From Plasmodiophora brassicae (Eukaryota > Endomyxa: Phytomyxea > Phytomyxea > Plasmodiophorida), in assembly GCA_036867785.1 (NCBI GenBank), contig CP145417.1:372001-436000 (forward strand): DNA of 64,000 bases. The letters are read 5' to 3'. The notes under the pieces are model-generated. The model was not told the DNA's origin, did no database searches, and worked only from the letters and a program-made list of their open reading frames with translations. Shown here in pieces: positions 21,166 to 31,660 of this stretch (its first letter is position 1; each line of letters opens with the position of its first letter). The translations under genes and the position numbers were made by a program.

Positions 21166-23533
21166 TTATGTCAGCAACGGTCGAGGCATCAACCCAGCTA
21201 GAAAGTCAGCGAACCGTATCTCGCCCTTCGGCGGCTGCTCACCCAGGTCGTAGAACCAGAGAAGAAGGTCGAGCTCGTCCGGCGACGGCGGGGAGACGTC
21301 GGCACCACAGAACGACGATAATTGCTGGGCACGGATGCGTCCCTGATCCTGAACCATGTCGTACAAGTCGTAGAACGAGACGTCGTTCGCCCGGCGTAGG
21401 AGAGCGGCTTTGGCTTCTTCCAGTTCGATTTCGATCGCGATAAGGTTGTACAGTATCACTGCCAGGGCGCGCGCGTTCAGGGGCATCCCCGCGAACGATC
21501 GAGCTTCTGGTGACGTCGCCGGCACGGGGCTCAACCCCCGTCGTAGGGAGTCCAGCGTCAACGTCCTGATGTCCCGTGTGGATACACGCTCCATCAATAA
21601 TCCAGCCTGTCCATCGGTAACGCTGATGCCGTTCGCGTTGATGAACGTCGCAATCGACGACGCGGTGACTGGCGGGAACCAGCAGGGGGTTAGACCAGGG
21701 CAACGAGTGGACGATCTGGAACCCGTACCAGCAGGCGTTCCGCCGTGAAGCAAACTGAAGACGGCCTCGTGCGAGAACCCTGGCTCCCGAGACAGTCCAA
21801 CCAGAAGATCATTCCTTCGTCGAGCCAGGTCGATCTGCGACCTGAACAGCGCTTTCAACGCGTCGCGGCCATGAGATCGCCCGTCCTCGCTGATGTGTTG
21901 TCGTTCACCGGGTTGGTGCTCTCGCCAACCAGCAGGCGACGGTGTAGGGTGCACGATCGCATCGCGAGGTGCACTGCTGACGACGGTTGTGGTGGTAATA
22001 GGTACGTCAGGCTGGTGGGTTGGAGGCATGTCGTTCTGGACAGGACATGGACGGCGCTGGTCGGGCTCTGCGTGCCCCCGTCGAAGCGATTCGTCCACCA
22101 CCTGGTCACATTGGGTCGCTCGATCCTGATGAATGTGCTGGATGGGATCGGACGGGCGCAAATCGTTGAGCGTGTACGACGTCGCCTCCGCCGCCACAGA
22201 TGGGGTTGCGTTCAGGTCGAACGCTGGTTCGGGCCGCTGTGCAATCGGCGACCAGTGTGGCGATCCAACCCGGGTACTGCCGTCATGGATGCATGCGTCG
22301 ACGTATGACGATTCAATACGAATCACAATCGAGGGCGATGCAATCGACCTGGCGTAGACCGCCACAACTGGTGACGATACCGGTTCCACCTTGTTCTTCT
22401 CCTCATGGACTGTGCCGACATCCTGTGCTGCCACGTGATCGTCTACCGCTTTCGGCATGACACAACGTTCCTTGTCGTCTGCGACGTCGCCTGCCCAATC
22501 ATCATCGATCTGTCGATCCAGGCTTGAATTCAGGTCTTCTAGGACGGGAAGAGGGCGGGCGTCCTCGTAGTTCGAGATGGAATCCTGCTGGCGATCATCT
22601 TGCTGGTAGTACGCATTCCAGATGCGGTCGATAACAGCAATGGCATCGGCCACATCCGGTCCTGGAACGTCGTCGCCGCCTGGCTCGGCCATCGTGGAAC
22701 TCACCGGCATGAACGCATCCATCCACGCCGATAGCGACACCCGATCGTGATCGTCGGCGCCCATCACGCGGAACAGGCTGGTGACCGCCGAAGGCCCCAT
22801 GATGACACCCTTTCCGTGCAATTAGTCCTTAACGGGTGCGGGTTGCACACGTTTGATAGGTCGTACATGGCGAGCCAGAACTAAGGACAGGTCGCGACGG
22901 CACACGAACCCGTTGCCGTCGACATCGAACCGATTGAACGCGTCGACTAGATCGCATCGTAGCCGATGACAGAGCTGTTGCCAATCGCGTTCCGCCTTGA
23001 TCTCCTCGATGAACAATGCTCGCAGCCTGCATAAATGTCAGCAACGATGGCCCTCGTGACCCAGACAAACCGGATACAGTCGGGACGTGTGCTGGGTCAC
23101 ATCAATCGACGTCGATGGAGCGTGCTCACAAGTCTCCAGCGCCACCCAGGCCGTCCTCGGACGGATCCCATTCAGAAACTCGTCGTACGTCACCTGACCG
23201 CACCTCCTCTTGTCATACCTGATATTCTCCACGTCAGAAACCGCCAACTGATGACATACAAACTGTCGACCGCCTGATCACGAAATGGACATCGGTCGTC
23301 GACACATCCCCATTCCCTCGCCGTAGGAACCTTCCGAATTCAGCAGCAGTTACGAACGTCTTGCTGGTGGCCGTCACGCGAAGAGGACTGCTCTCGGCCA
23401 ATACCATCCAGGCAGTGTGTTCGTGGAACCGGTTATCGCTTGCTAACCTCCTTCTCACGTCTTCAATGCCCTGTTCCCTTTTAGCACGCGCCGCCAGGAT
23501 GGAGGCGACCGCCGCCCTGTCCTGGAACGCCAT
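21166..23533 (-). CDS. Multi-EF-hand protein, parent of the fragments in the effector array
   Basis: Calcium-binding protein with several EF-hands. The first exon (23533 to about 23286) holds a coiled start (MAFQDRAAVASILAARAKRE) and a degenerate EF-hand (VTAAEFGRFLRRG). A 52 bp intron leads to VIRRYDKRRCGQVTYDEFLN, a further hand; then AFNRFDVDGNGFVCRRDLSL, a canonical hand; then GADDHDRVSLSAWMDAFM. The last exon (22821-21166) is a ~550-codon frame, mostly low-complexity, ending with a helical stretch and a final hand-like FYDLGEQPPKGEIRFADFL. Joins near 23030-23170 are unresolved and there may be an upstream exon at 23560-23880. Function unknown; a flagellar role is possible. Its 5' portion recurs in decayed form beside each U-box-like gene. 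Confidence 0.6.
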
Positions 23534-24102
23534 CGTCTCTCTCTGCCGTTGTTATTGGTTTGTTGCACACAGTGTGACTGTTGCCCTCTGTGTACGCCGA
23601 TCGCGCCTGGTCGTGCTGGAACACGAACGACCGGTACGAGGTCGTCGGCCTTGTGGGATATCTCGTCGATCCATGCTGCATCATCGCCGCTCACCGTTAA
23701 CCGCATGGGCCAGGGCGTCCAGTTGCCTTCAGCGGACGACGTTGCCGCCGATCGATCTTGTCGCTGGTACGACAGGAACGCTGCCCGTTGCCTTGTCGGC
23801 CGTTTTGTCCACGTCGACGTCGTGGGTTGCGGCTACACATCCAGGGTCGTCCCAGTGCTCAATCCCATATTCTAGTCTTCACCTACGACGGCCAGACAGC
23901 GCCCCGTTCCTAAACGAGGCCGTCCGAGTATCGCGAGCCGGTGCGGCTCGAGACCGGACGATACCGAAGAAGTCGACGGCATGTCGACGCTCGAACCGAA
24001 CAACACGACTCTGTCAACAAGACGGCATGAGCGTTTTATCATAGGACCATGAATTCAGAAAGCACCATTTGCGCCTGCACTTGACAGGTTTGCTCCCAGG
24101 CT
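23534..24102. other. Region between EF-hand gene and first U-box-like gene
   Basis: Holds a minus-strand open stretch (about 23640-23740, DEISHKADDLVPVVRVPARP) that could be an upstream exon of the EF-hand gene, plus 23730-23880, related sequence of which appears again near 32100-32210 and 39110-39200. No independent gene is supported. Confidence 0.4.
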
Positions 24103-25995
24103 TCACGACCTCTTCGCGCGCTTGCGCGGTTTGTGTTCATAATCAATGGGCAGCCCAAGCTTCGCAACGTGACGTCGCAAATAACCTGAAATACGGCTGA
24201 TGCCTGCTGAGCCTTCGTCGACGTCGTCAGCGACGCCTTGCTTTTTTAAAATGGCCTTGGCAATGCGGTCCTCCGCGGCTTTGAAGAAGCGATAACAGCT
24301 GGCCTGCCACTCCCTGAAACCGTCGCTGCTGGCAGGCTTCGGCGGCAACGACATTCCGGGGGGTTCCCACTTAGTGGTGTACTGATGGACCCAGAACAGC
24401 GCATCGTTGATGGTTCTCACGTTGGTCCGATTGAGAGCTTGCCAATCCCATCGATTGCGGTCATCTAGGGAGCGCGTATGCGCGACCGTTGCGGCCGCGG
24501 CTGAAGACATTACGCGGGGCAATGATGGGACAGGCGTCACTGCCGACATATTGGGCCATGGAATGGTGTCGGCGCTGTCATCCGACGGCATAATTCTCTT
24601 ACGCTTGCTCCCGAAAGACGGGGTCTCCAGAACAAGCCCCAGATTCCTCACCAGTTGCTGTAAGCGGGAAGCACGACGGTTCACGGGCCCAAAGGGCCGC
24701 CCGGATGCGTTACGTTTGCGGGCTCGCTTCTTTGAAATAGCGTTGACGGCGACGTCTTCCGCTGCTTGGAAGAAACGATGACAGCTGGCCTGCCAGCCTC
24801 TCAGGTCCCCCGGATTCGTAGGCTTGGGCGGCAGCTCCATGTCGTCCGGTTTGAAGGTGGTGCGGTAATGATACGCCCAGAACAGGGCAGCATAAAAGTG
24901 GATACTTGGCGATGACAACGGGGAGAGGTTGGCACGATCCCAATACGAACCCTTAACTAGAGCACGAGTGTACGCTATCGTTGCGGCCCAGGCGGAAGAC
25001 ATTTCAAAAGGCAACGACGGAGCAGGCCTCACTTCCGAATCACTGGGCCACGGAATGCTGTCGGCGAAATCGGCCCAATCAATGGAGCCGGCGTCATCGG
25101 CCCCGACGGGAGACACCAGAGGAGCACGCGGCTGTTGACGGTTCGCGAGCGGAGAACTTCCGCTGATCGAGCTCGCTGTACTTGTCGGGGAAGGAACCGC
25201 GGTAGACGTCTCGCTGCTCGATGTGTCAATAGTCAGCTGGTGCTGACTCGCGAGAGAAGGACGGCTGCTTGCCGTACTTGGCGAGAGTTGACTTGAAGTA
25301 GAAAGCGACTGATGCGCGTCAGGCTCCACATGGGCGGTATCCATCCTCGCCGGGGCTTCGCGTATAGGAGGTAGGTCACCCGTACCGCAACCCACACGTC
25401 GACAGATCTCGTCGACGACTTGTTCGAGACGGATGTTCCGGAAGCAGAAATCCCCATTGTCGAAAACCAGCAACATCCCCAATTGTTCAAGCGCGAAAGG
25501 ACTCTTGAACGATGCCGTTAAACGCGACCGTCCATCCGCACAGATCCATATGGGCTGCCGTAGTGGAGGTCCAATCCATGGACGAATCGTTTCCGGAATC
25601 TCACCCTTGGAGACGCTCTGCTCGATCGACTCGGCATTCTTGGCGATGTCCATCAAGTCCAGGTTCACGAATGCAAACGCGAGGCTTGTGGGGATCGTCA
25701 GGTGTTGGTAATGGGGTGACTTCAGAGTGCTCGTATTGCGACTGGATGCGACGACGCTATCTTGGTCATAGGTATACCCATCCGCCAGTGTCACCATCTT
25801 GTTCGTCACCCCCTTCGCCAGTGGACACGCGAACCATGATGTCAACCCAAGAGCGGTTAGCATAGAGTTGGCATGGTCGACCTCGTCCGGCGTCATCCTT
25901 GGCGGCATCTCCTCATCCGTCGGATAGACGTGAAGATCAACGGCCAGCGCGTAACTCGTCGCGCATGCGAACAGGAACACAGCAAGGACAGGCAT
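24103..25995 (-). CDS. Secreted U-box-like protein, copy 1
   Basis: Predicted secreted protein of 630 residues, intronless. The signal peptide is MPVLAVFLFACATSYALA. Residues ~54-120 resemble a U-box: CPLAKGVTNKMVTLADGYTY, then a variable loop and SPHYQHLTIPTSLAFAFVNL, which line up with the U-box pattern 'CPIT...M.DPV...DGHTYE ... SP.T...L....L.PN..L'. A following block (PIWICADGRSRL, then QLGMLLVFDNGDFCFRNIRL) is shared by all four copies. A Ser/Thr-rich linker (~225-300) leads to two copies of a ~110-residue module containing IPWPs, PAPSLP, LPPKP and WQASCxRFF. The C-terminus is basic (KPRKRAKRS), nuclear-signal-like. Suggested role: a secreted ubiquitin-ligase-type effector; only the sequence similarity is observed. 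The ATG at 25995 is chosen because it opens the signal peptide. Confidence 0.75.
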   Translation of the reverse strand: MPVLAVFLFACATSYALAVDLHVYPTDEEMPPRMTPDEVDHANSMLTALGLTSWFACPLAKGVTNKMVTLADGYTYDQDSVVASSRNTSTLKSPHYQHLTIPTSLAFAFVNLDLMDIAKNAESIEQSVSKGEIPETIRPWIGPPLRQPIWICADGRSRLTASFKSPFALEQLGMLLVFDNGDFCFRNIRLEQVVDEICRRVGCGTGDLPPIREAPARMDTAHVEPDAHQSLSTSSQLSPSTASSRPSLASQHQLTIDTSSSETSTAVPSPTSTASSISGSSPLANRQQPRAPLVSPVGADDAGSIDWADFADSIPWPSDSEVRPAPSLPFEMSSAWAATIAYTRALVKGSYWDRANLSPLSSPSIHFYAALFWAYHYRTTFKPDDMELPPKPTNPGDLRGWQASCHRFFQAAEDVAVNAISKKRARKRNASGRPFGPVNRRASRLQQLVRNLGLVLETPSFGSKRKRIMPSDDSADTIPWPNMSAVTPVPSLPRVMSSAAAATVAHTRSLDDRNRWDWQALNRTNVRTINDALFWVHQYTTKWEPPGMSLPPKPASSDGFREWQASCYRFFKAAEDRIAKAILKKQGVADDVDEGSAGISRISGYLRRHVAKLGLPIDYEHKPRKRAKRS

Positions 25996-26104
25996 CGCTG
26001 TCACCACATTTCGAAGGTGTCTCCGACGGCAGCCGACGTGTCAAGTGCGGTCGGCAGCCACAGCGGCCAGTGACGTCCCCCGTAAACTCCGCCAGTCTGA
26101 AACT

Positions 26105-26430
26105 GGGGGATATTTCTGGCGAGCCAGAACTAAGGGCAGAGTGCGACGGCACACGAACCCGTTGCCGTCGGCACCTAATTGATTAAACGCGTCGAGTAGG
26201 TCGCCTCCGATCCGGTGACATAGCTGTCTCGGCGCTTTCTACCTTGCACTCTTCGATAAACAATGTTCGGACGTCAGCAACGGTGGCCTATGTGCGACTC
26301 CCTAATCTTTTACAGTCGGGAGGTGTCTGGTGATCATATCAGTCGACGTCGACGGGAAGTGACCGTAAGTCTCCAGAGCCACCCATGCCGTCCTCGGACG
26401 GATCCCAATGAGGAAATTGTTGTACATCCG
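26105..26430 (-). pseudogene. Fragment of the EF-hand gene
   Basis: Decayed copy of about 22866-23190 of the EF-hand gene. Long blocks match almost base for base (for example the stretch around the GNGFV loop and its flanks), but the frame is broken by indels and substitutions. It lies directly upstream (5') of U-box-like copy 1. Confidence 0.75.
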
Positions 26431-27099
26431 ACGTCTTACAAGAAGAGCCTCGCCCGATAACGCTCATGGGGCCTTATGCGCCTGGACAATGCGCTCTGAA
26501 GGGAGTCACCAATATACAAATTAAACGCTATTCTACGTTGTCTGCGTCTGGTGGGGCGCGCGGGTACGCCCTGTAGCGCATGTCACGGGCCATCGCCTAG
26601 GTCACGCAAACCTGGCTCAGACGTGTCAACCTCAAACAGACCTATATTGCACAACGAGATGCGCGAAGTCCTTGCGTTGTATTTATAAATCGGTTGATCA
26701 CACCTCCAACAGCGCTCCGCGCTCGCTGCCTGTGGCAGGATCGCTGGCGAACTCATGGCAGGGGTCCTTGCTGTGGCAGTTGTTAGTGACGTGGAGGGGG
26801 TGGTAGCAAGGTACTTTCCTAGGACTCGGGGACAGAGATACAGGACGTCGACGACTCGTTTCCGCATCGGGTCGGCAACGGACGTCGCGTATTGACAGGA
26901 ACTAAAGCTGGCAGCACCAAACCCTGGTCGTCTGGAGTCGTCCTGTCGGCCGCGTGCGCGTCGACGTGCCTCCGTCATCACCCTGGGCCGGGCAGCGCCC
27001 CCTGCAACGATCCCCACCGTTCGGCCGAACTGGTAACTCCCAGTTCGATTCCTCCTGCAGGTACACGCTTCACTCTGATATTCCTTGTTTACGTACCCG

Positions 27100-27552
27100 A
27101 TGTCGTTGTCGCCGTCACTCAGCACCGTCATCATCGTCGCAATCGCGCTGGTCGCCGGCGGCAACCCGGTAAGCCCGCCGATCAGTTGCTCACCAACCGC
27201 CATCGCCCTGCTCCCGCACCCAACCAGCGCGGCGAAGGCGATGTTGCCGCTCGTGGCAAGCGTCTCGACGGCGTTCGCCCCGTCGGTCAGCAAGGCACCG
27301 GCCGAACCGGAACCAGCCCGTGCCGCGACCAGCGCAACGTCGCCCGGCTGGCCGATCGCCGCGGTCGTCAGGCCATATTCGCCTAGGCCAACCTGCACGT
27401 CGACCAAGTCGGTGCAGACCGTCGCGTCACGCCCGTCACCGTGCGCGCCGGTCGACCTGACGGTCATGCTCCTGGCCCTCGTGCTGATGGCGCTCTCCGG
27501 CGCGATCGTCGACGTCACCGACAGCGACGATCGGGCGCCCCGGTCGAGGTAG
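27100..27552 (+). CDS. Hypothetical membrane protein remnant
   Basis: A plus-strand frame of 150 residues with three hydrophobic stretches, the last being LTVMLLALVLMALSGAIVDV. Its final ~55 codons recur at about 31340-31506 with the same frame and the same TAG position, which favours the plus-strand reading, while the rest is absent there. No family recognised; it may be a gene remnant. Confidence 0.3.
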   Translation: MSLSPSLSTVIIVAIALVAGGNPVSPPISCSPTAIALLPHPTSAAKAMLPLVASVSTAFAPSVSKAPAEPEPARAATSATSPGWPIAAVVRPYSPRPTCTSTKSVQTVASRPSPCAPVDLTVMLLALVLMALSGAIVDVTDSDDRAPRSR

Positions 27553-27690
27553 GATCTCGCGACCTATCGACAGTGCCCGACCGCTGTTGACCCCTGTCCC
27601 TTTGTGCAGGACGCCGATCCGTCGTCGAGGACGCCTGGCTGGGAAGGCGTTCGTCCAGGGCAAGCGACGGGCGGCCGCACGCCGACCACC
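27385..27690. repeat. Duplicated segment, copy A (with 31335-31660)
   Basis: About 300 bp highly similar to 31335-31660, covering the hydrophobic tail of the frame above, its stop, and ~130 bp beyond including a shared GCAAGCGACGGGCGGCCGCA block. The copies differ by scattered substitutions and small indels. Confidence 0.8.
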
Positions 27691-28239
27691 CTGGCGGCCC
27701 TGATTCACTGACATCGCCGGGCAATGAGCTCGAATACGTACGAGAATACAGCAATCATCGAGGTGCAGTTGGACGTGTCGGTCGTACGTCGCGTTCGTCA
27801 GCTGGGCGTCTCTTCGAGACCAGGCGGATCCGAATGCACGCCGCTCATGTCGTCGCGTCGTCGTCGCCGCTGCGCCACGCCGAGTCTTTGCAATCGTCGC
27901 TGGGAGACGAAACGCTTCCCAGGCGAACATTACTGATCTGCGGCGTCATCTCGGTCATCGCGTCAACTTGACAACGTTCGCCAGCAGAGGGCCATCAGCG
28001 GGTACCAGCCGATGACGTCGAGGCGCTGGATCGGAGGCGATACTCGACATGGCGAACAGGTGACCAAAAGTGCCGCGACGAGCCCCTGCTAAGCTCGAGG
28101 CGCCTCGCGAACGACGCCGCCCCTCCGCCGAACAAGTTCTATGAGGGCAGTGGAAACCGGATCGTCACGACAAACGACAGCGCCGGGTGTACTTTGCACG
28201 AATATCACAACGACGGCCCTGGTGCCTCCGCCTGATGTT

Positions 28240-28400
28240 TTCAGTCAAGATCGACCGGCGCTGGGTCACATCACTCGACGTCGATAGAGCGTGATCATTA
28301 GTCACCAGCGCCATCCCAGGCCGTCCTTGGCCAGATCCCATGCAGAGATTGCACGCCATCCTGACCGCCACTCCTCTTCTCATACCTGATTCTCTGGTCT
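28240..28400 (-). pseudogene. Fragment of the EF-hand gene
   Basis: Short decayed copy of about 23090-23240 of the EF-hand gene: the blocks around the GTCACATCAnTCGACGTCGAT motif and the CTCCTCTTnTCATACCTGAT motif are recognisable. It lies just 3' of U-box-like copy 2. Confidence 0.7.
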
Positions 28401-28519
28401 ATACCGATGATAACGGCGTCATGCGTACAAAGATCCATAGGACCTCGTCAACAACGGGACCCTGCGTTTATCATTGGTGCCGGAACTTCAGACATTAGGC
28501 AACATCCTGCACATTCGTT

Positions 28520-30418
28520 TCACTTGCGCCTGGACTTGTCAGGGTTGCCCTCAGGGTCCACGACATCTGGCATGCGCTGGCGTTTGCGCTCAGTGTTAAT
28601 GGGGAGCCCAAGCTCCACAACGCGACTTCGCAAATATCGTGCCCCACGGTTGATGCCTGCAGAGCCTTCGTCGACGTCGTCAACGACGCCTAGCTTTGTT
28701 AAAAGGGCCTTGACAATGCGGTCTTCCGCGGCTTTGAAGAAGCGATAACAGCTGGCCTGCCACTCCCTAAAACCGTCGCTGCTGGCAGGCTTCGGCGGCA
28801 ACGACATTCCGGGCGGTTTCCACTTAGTGGTGTACTGACGGACCCAGAACAGCGCATTGCTAACGGCACTCCAGTCGTTCAGGGTGATACCTTGCCAATC
28901 CCATAGATTGGGGTCTTCTAGGGAGCGCGTATGCGCGATCGTTGCGGCCCACGCGGACGGCATTACGCCGGGCAATGATGGGACGGGCGTCATTGCCGAC
29001 ATACTGGGCCATGGAAAGGTGTCGGCAATGGCTTCCGACCACGTAAGCCTACGCTTCGGAACAAGACCCAGCTGTGTCGCCGGTATCCTTAAAGCCCGTG
29101 CATGACGGCACACGCGTCTAAAGACCCGGCCGACGCCCTGGGAGTAATTGCATCGTTTCTCTAAAATGGCGTTGACGAGGATGTCTTCAGCTGCTTTGAA
29201 GAAACGATGACAGCTGACCTGCCAGCCTCTCAAGTCGCCTGGGTTCAAAGGTTTGGGCGGCAGCTCCATGTCGTCCGGTTTGAAGATGGTGCGGTAATGA
29301 TACGCCCAGAACAGGGCAGCATAGAAGTTGTCACGTTTCGATGAGTGGAGACGTTCCCGGTCCCAAAAGGTACGCTCAAAGGAACGCGTATGCGCTATCG
29401 TTGCGGCCCAGGCGGACGATATTGCTGTTGGCAACGTTGGGGCAGGCTGCACTTCGGATGGATTGGGCCAAGGGATTGCATCGGCGATATCGGCCCAAGC
29501 AGTGGCGGCGGCGTCATCAGTCCAAACAGGAGTCACCGGAACACCCGGTTCAGGATGGTTGGCGAGAGGAGATCCTCCGCTGCTCGAACGCGCTATACCT
29601 GTCGGGGAATGAATCGCGTTAGACATCTCGCCGCTGGATGCGTCAATCGCCTGCCGGTGATGACTCGCGACAGAAGGACGACAGCTAGGCGCTGCCGGAC
29701 TTGGAGAAAGCAGATTTGAAGTAGAAAGCGACTGATGTGCGCCAGGCTCCACATGGGCGGTATCCATTCTCACCGAGGTTTCGCGTACACGCTCAACGTC
29801 ACCCCTCCCACAATCCACACGTCGACAGATCTCGTCGACGACTTGTTCGAGACGGATGTTCCGGAAGCAGAATTCCCCATTGTCGAGAGCCAGAAACATC
29901 CCCAATTGTTCAACAGTAAACGCCTGCTTGAAGGATGTCATCAAACGCGACCGTCCATCCGCACAGATCCATATGTGCTGACGCAGTGGAGATCCGGTCC
30001 ATCGACGAACCACCGCTGGAACCTCACCGTCTATGATGCTTTGCGCAAGCGATTCGGCATTCTTGGCAATGTCCATCAAATCCAGGTTCACGAATGCAAC
30101 CGCGAGGCTTGTGGGGATCGTCAGGCGTTGGTAGTGGGGTGACTTCAGAGTGTCCGAATTGTGGCAGGATGCAACGACGTGTTTCAGGTCATACGTATAC
30201 CCATCCGCCAATGTCACCATCTTATTGGTTACGCGACCTGCCAGTGGACACGCGAACCATGACATCAACCCGAGAGCGGATAGCGTGGGGTTGGTAAGGT
30301 CGACCTCGTCAGGCGTCATCATTGGCGGCATCTCCTCATCCGCCGGAGAGACTTGGAGGTCGACGGCCAGCGCGCAACTCGTCGCACATGCCAATAGAAA
30401 CACAGCGAGGTCAGGCAT
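28520..30418 (-). CDS. Secreted U-box-like protein, copy 2
   Basis: Paralogue of copy 1, 632 residues, intronless. Signal peptide MPDLAVFLLACATSCALA. U-box-like segment CPLAGRVTNKMVTLADGYTY with SPHYQRLTIPTSLAVAFVNL. The shared middle block reads HIWICADGRSRLMTSFKQAF and FDNGEFCFRNIRLEQVVDEI-like sequence (here LDNGEFCFRN). Both internal modules are complete; the second contains MSLPPKPASSDGFREWQASC and YRFFKAAEDRIVKALL. The C-terminus is basic (NTERKRQRM, then DKSRRK). A TATA-like element lies ~105 bp upstream of the ATG. Compared with copy 1 the differences are mostly substitutions with an open frame throughout, which suggests the gene is still under selection; no ratio could be computed. 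Confidence 0.75.
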   Translation of the reverse strand: MPDLAVFLLACATSCALAVDLQVSPADEEMPPMMTPDEVDLTNPTLSALGLMSWFACPLAGRVTNKMVTLADGYTYDLKHVVASCHNSDTLKSPHYQRLTIPTSLAVAFVNLDLMDIAKNAESLAQSIIDGEVPAVVRRWTGSPLRQHIWICADGRSRLMTSFKQAFTVEQLGMFLALDNGEFCFRNIRLEQVVDEICRRVDCGRGDVERVRETSVRMDTAHVEPGAHQSLSTSNLLSPSPAAPSCRPSVASHHRQAIDASSGEMSNAIHSPTGIARSSSGGSPLANHPEPGVPVTPVWTDDAAATAWADIADAIPWPNPSEVQPAPTLPTAISSAWAATIAHTRSFERTFWDRERLHSSKRDNFYAALFWAYHYRTIFKPDDMELPPKPLNPGDLRGWQVSCHRFFKAAEDILVNAILEKRCNYSQGVGRVFRRVCRHARALRIPATQLGLVPKRRLTWSEAIADTFPWPSMSAMTPVPSLPGVMPSAWAATIAHTRSLEDPNLWDWQGITLNDWSAVSNALFWVRQYTTKWKPPGMSLPPKPASSDGFREWQASCYRFFKAAEDRIVKALLTKLGVVDDVDEGSAGINRGARYLRSRVVELGLPINTERKRQRMPDVVDPEGNPDKSRRK

Positions 30419-30523
30419 CGTTGTTCACCAGGTTTCGAAGGTTAGCTCCAATGGCCGCCGATGCGTGATCAGTGTCGGCGGCCACGTGGCCCCGTAACTC
30501 CGCAAGTCGGAAACTCCGGGATT

Positions 30524-30535
30524 CCTATTTATAGG
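30524..30535 (-). promoter_or_regulatory. TATA-like element of U-box-like copy 2
   Basis: On the minus strand this reads CCTATAAATAGG, about 105 bp upstream of the ATG at 30418. The other copies have a related upstream region; copy 3 keeps a comparable element. Confidence 0.5.
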
Positions 30536-30840
30536 CGGATGCTTCGGGCCTTCGGCGTTTACAGCAAGCCGTCATATGTGTCTGGACGTCAAAATCGACG
30601 ATCTGGTGTTGTTGTCATTACTGGTCGTCGAGGCCGGGGCCCAGGAAGAGATCGGCGCATGTGCTTACTCTTGTTTCCCCACCGTATGCCATTTCAGACA
30701 TGCCTGTGTGACCCGTTTCGGACGTGAACTTAAAGGTACATTGGGGCGGGGCTGCGGCCACGGCGCGATGCAAAACGGGCCAGCCGGAGTGGTCCGCCAT
30801 GCTCGAGGAGGTGCTGTGCGGTTCGCTGACGTCGACTGCC

Positions 30841-30924
30841 GTCGCTCTTCAATGCCCAGCGGGCCGCCGTCGCTCTTCAATGCCCAGCGGGCCGCCGTCG
30901 CTCTTCAATGCCCAGCGGGCCGCC
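30841..30924 (+). repeat. 28 bp tandem repeat, three copies
   Basis: Three perfect copies of a 28 bp unit beginning GTCGCTCTTCAATGCCCAGC (30841-30868, 30869-30896, 30897-30924). The unit length is not a multiple of three, so reading through it cycles frames. Confidence 0.95.
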
Positions 30925-30942
30925 GTCGCACCCTTCATCAGC

Positions 30943-31197
30943 ATGGCGACCTTGTTCGCGCGCGTACGCGCGTTCGTCGCCGATGACGACCAGCGGACGC
31001 TGTATGCCGATGCCCTGCGACGTGGCCTGCGGGATGCCGTTGTACGGCCGTACGAAGAGACCCTGCAGGCGTCGTACCATGAACTGCAGGGACTGAATGA
31101 CCTGTCGCCTCTGACAACGCTACGCGTACGATTGGACGACTATGAGCTGCTGCAGTGGTGTCGCTGCTTGGTTGTTCTGATCGTGTCATCGATGTAA
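30943..31197 (+). CDS. Hypothetical small protein
   Basis: An 84-codon frame starting just after the 28 bp repeats (MATLFARVRAFVADDDQRTL), with predicted helical, charged sequence (YADALRRGLRDAVVRPYEET). No domain was recognised and no intron is needed. It could equally be a remnant of a larger gene; there is no paralogue in the window. Confidence 0.3.
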   Translation: MATLFARVRAFVADDDQRTLYADALRRGLRDAVVRPYEETLQASYHELQGLNDLSPLTTLRVRLDDYELLQWCRCLVVLIVSSM

Positions 31198-31334
31198 TAG
31201 GCTGCACAAGCGCTATGGCAGTATGTTGTTGAGAAGGAGAATCTACTGGATCATCTGCATCGTGTTTCGACGAGAACTTGATGAAATCGACTGCAAGCCT
31301 CGTTTGTGCTGGGCGCGCTGATCCAGCCCCTGAA

Positions 31335-31660
31335 GTAGCCTACGCCAACCTGCACGTCGATCAAGTCGGTGCAGACCGGCGCGTCACGCCCGTCACCGTG
31401 CGTGCCGGTCGACCTGGTGGTCCCGCTCCTGGCCCTCGTTCTGGTGGCGCTCTCCGGCGCGATCGTCGACGACACCGGCAGCGAGGACCCGCCCCGGCCG
31501 AGGTAGAATACCTCAACCCATCGCCCCGTCTGACCGCTGCTGACCCGTCACGTTGTGCACGGCGCTGATCCGTCGTCGAGGACGTCTGTCGGGGAAGGCG
31601 CTCTTCCAGGGCAAGCGACGGGCGGCCGCACGACGACCACCCTGGCCGCCATGATGAACA
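31335..31660. repeat. Duplicated segment, copy B (with 27385-27690)
   Basis: Second copy of the ~300 bp segment described at 27385. Reads LLALVLVALSGAIVDD in the plus-strand frame and ends with the same TAG. The rest of the region up to the U-box-like copy 3 (31661-32369) holds only decayed sequence, part of it similar to 23730-23880. Confidence 0.8.

Larger units (their letters stand above)
26431..28239. other. Accessory spacer with decayed repeats
   Basis: Apart from the weak plus-strand frame at 27100-27552 and its repeated tail, this stretch has no convincing gene. Minus-strand open frames of up to 311 codons (26583-27518) are low-complexity and do not keep their frame in the duplicate copy near 31.3-31.5 kb. 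Confidence 0.4.

Noticed and set aside
27040-27075. tRNA-like T-loop sequence (GTTCGATTC)
   Set aside because: The flanking bases cannot form the T-stem or an acceptor stem; no anticodon arm is found upstream.
26583-27518. Long minus-strand open frame (311 codons) in the accessory block
   Set aside because: Low-complexity composition, no domain, and in the duplicated part (31.3-31.5 kb) the plus-strand frame and its stop are kept instead of this one.
30841-30924. CRISPR-like array
   Set aside because: Three contiguous repeats with no spacers in a eukaryotic, intron-rich context; a plain tandem repeat.
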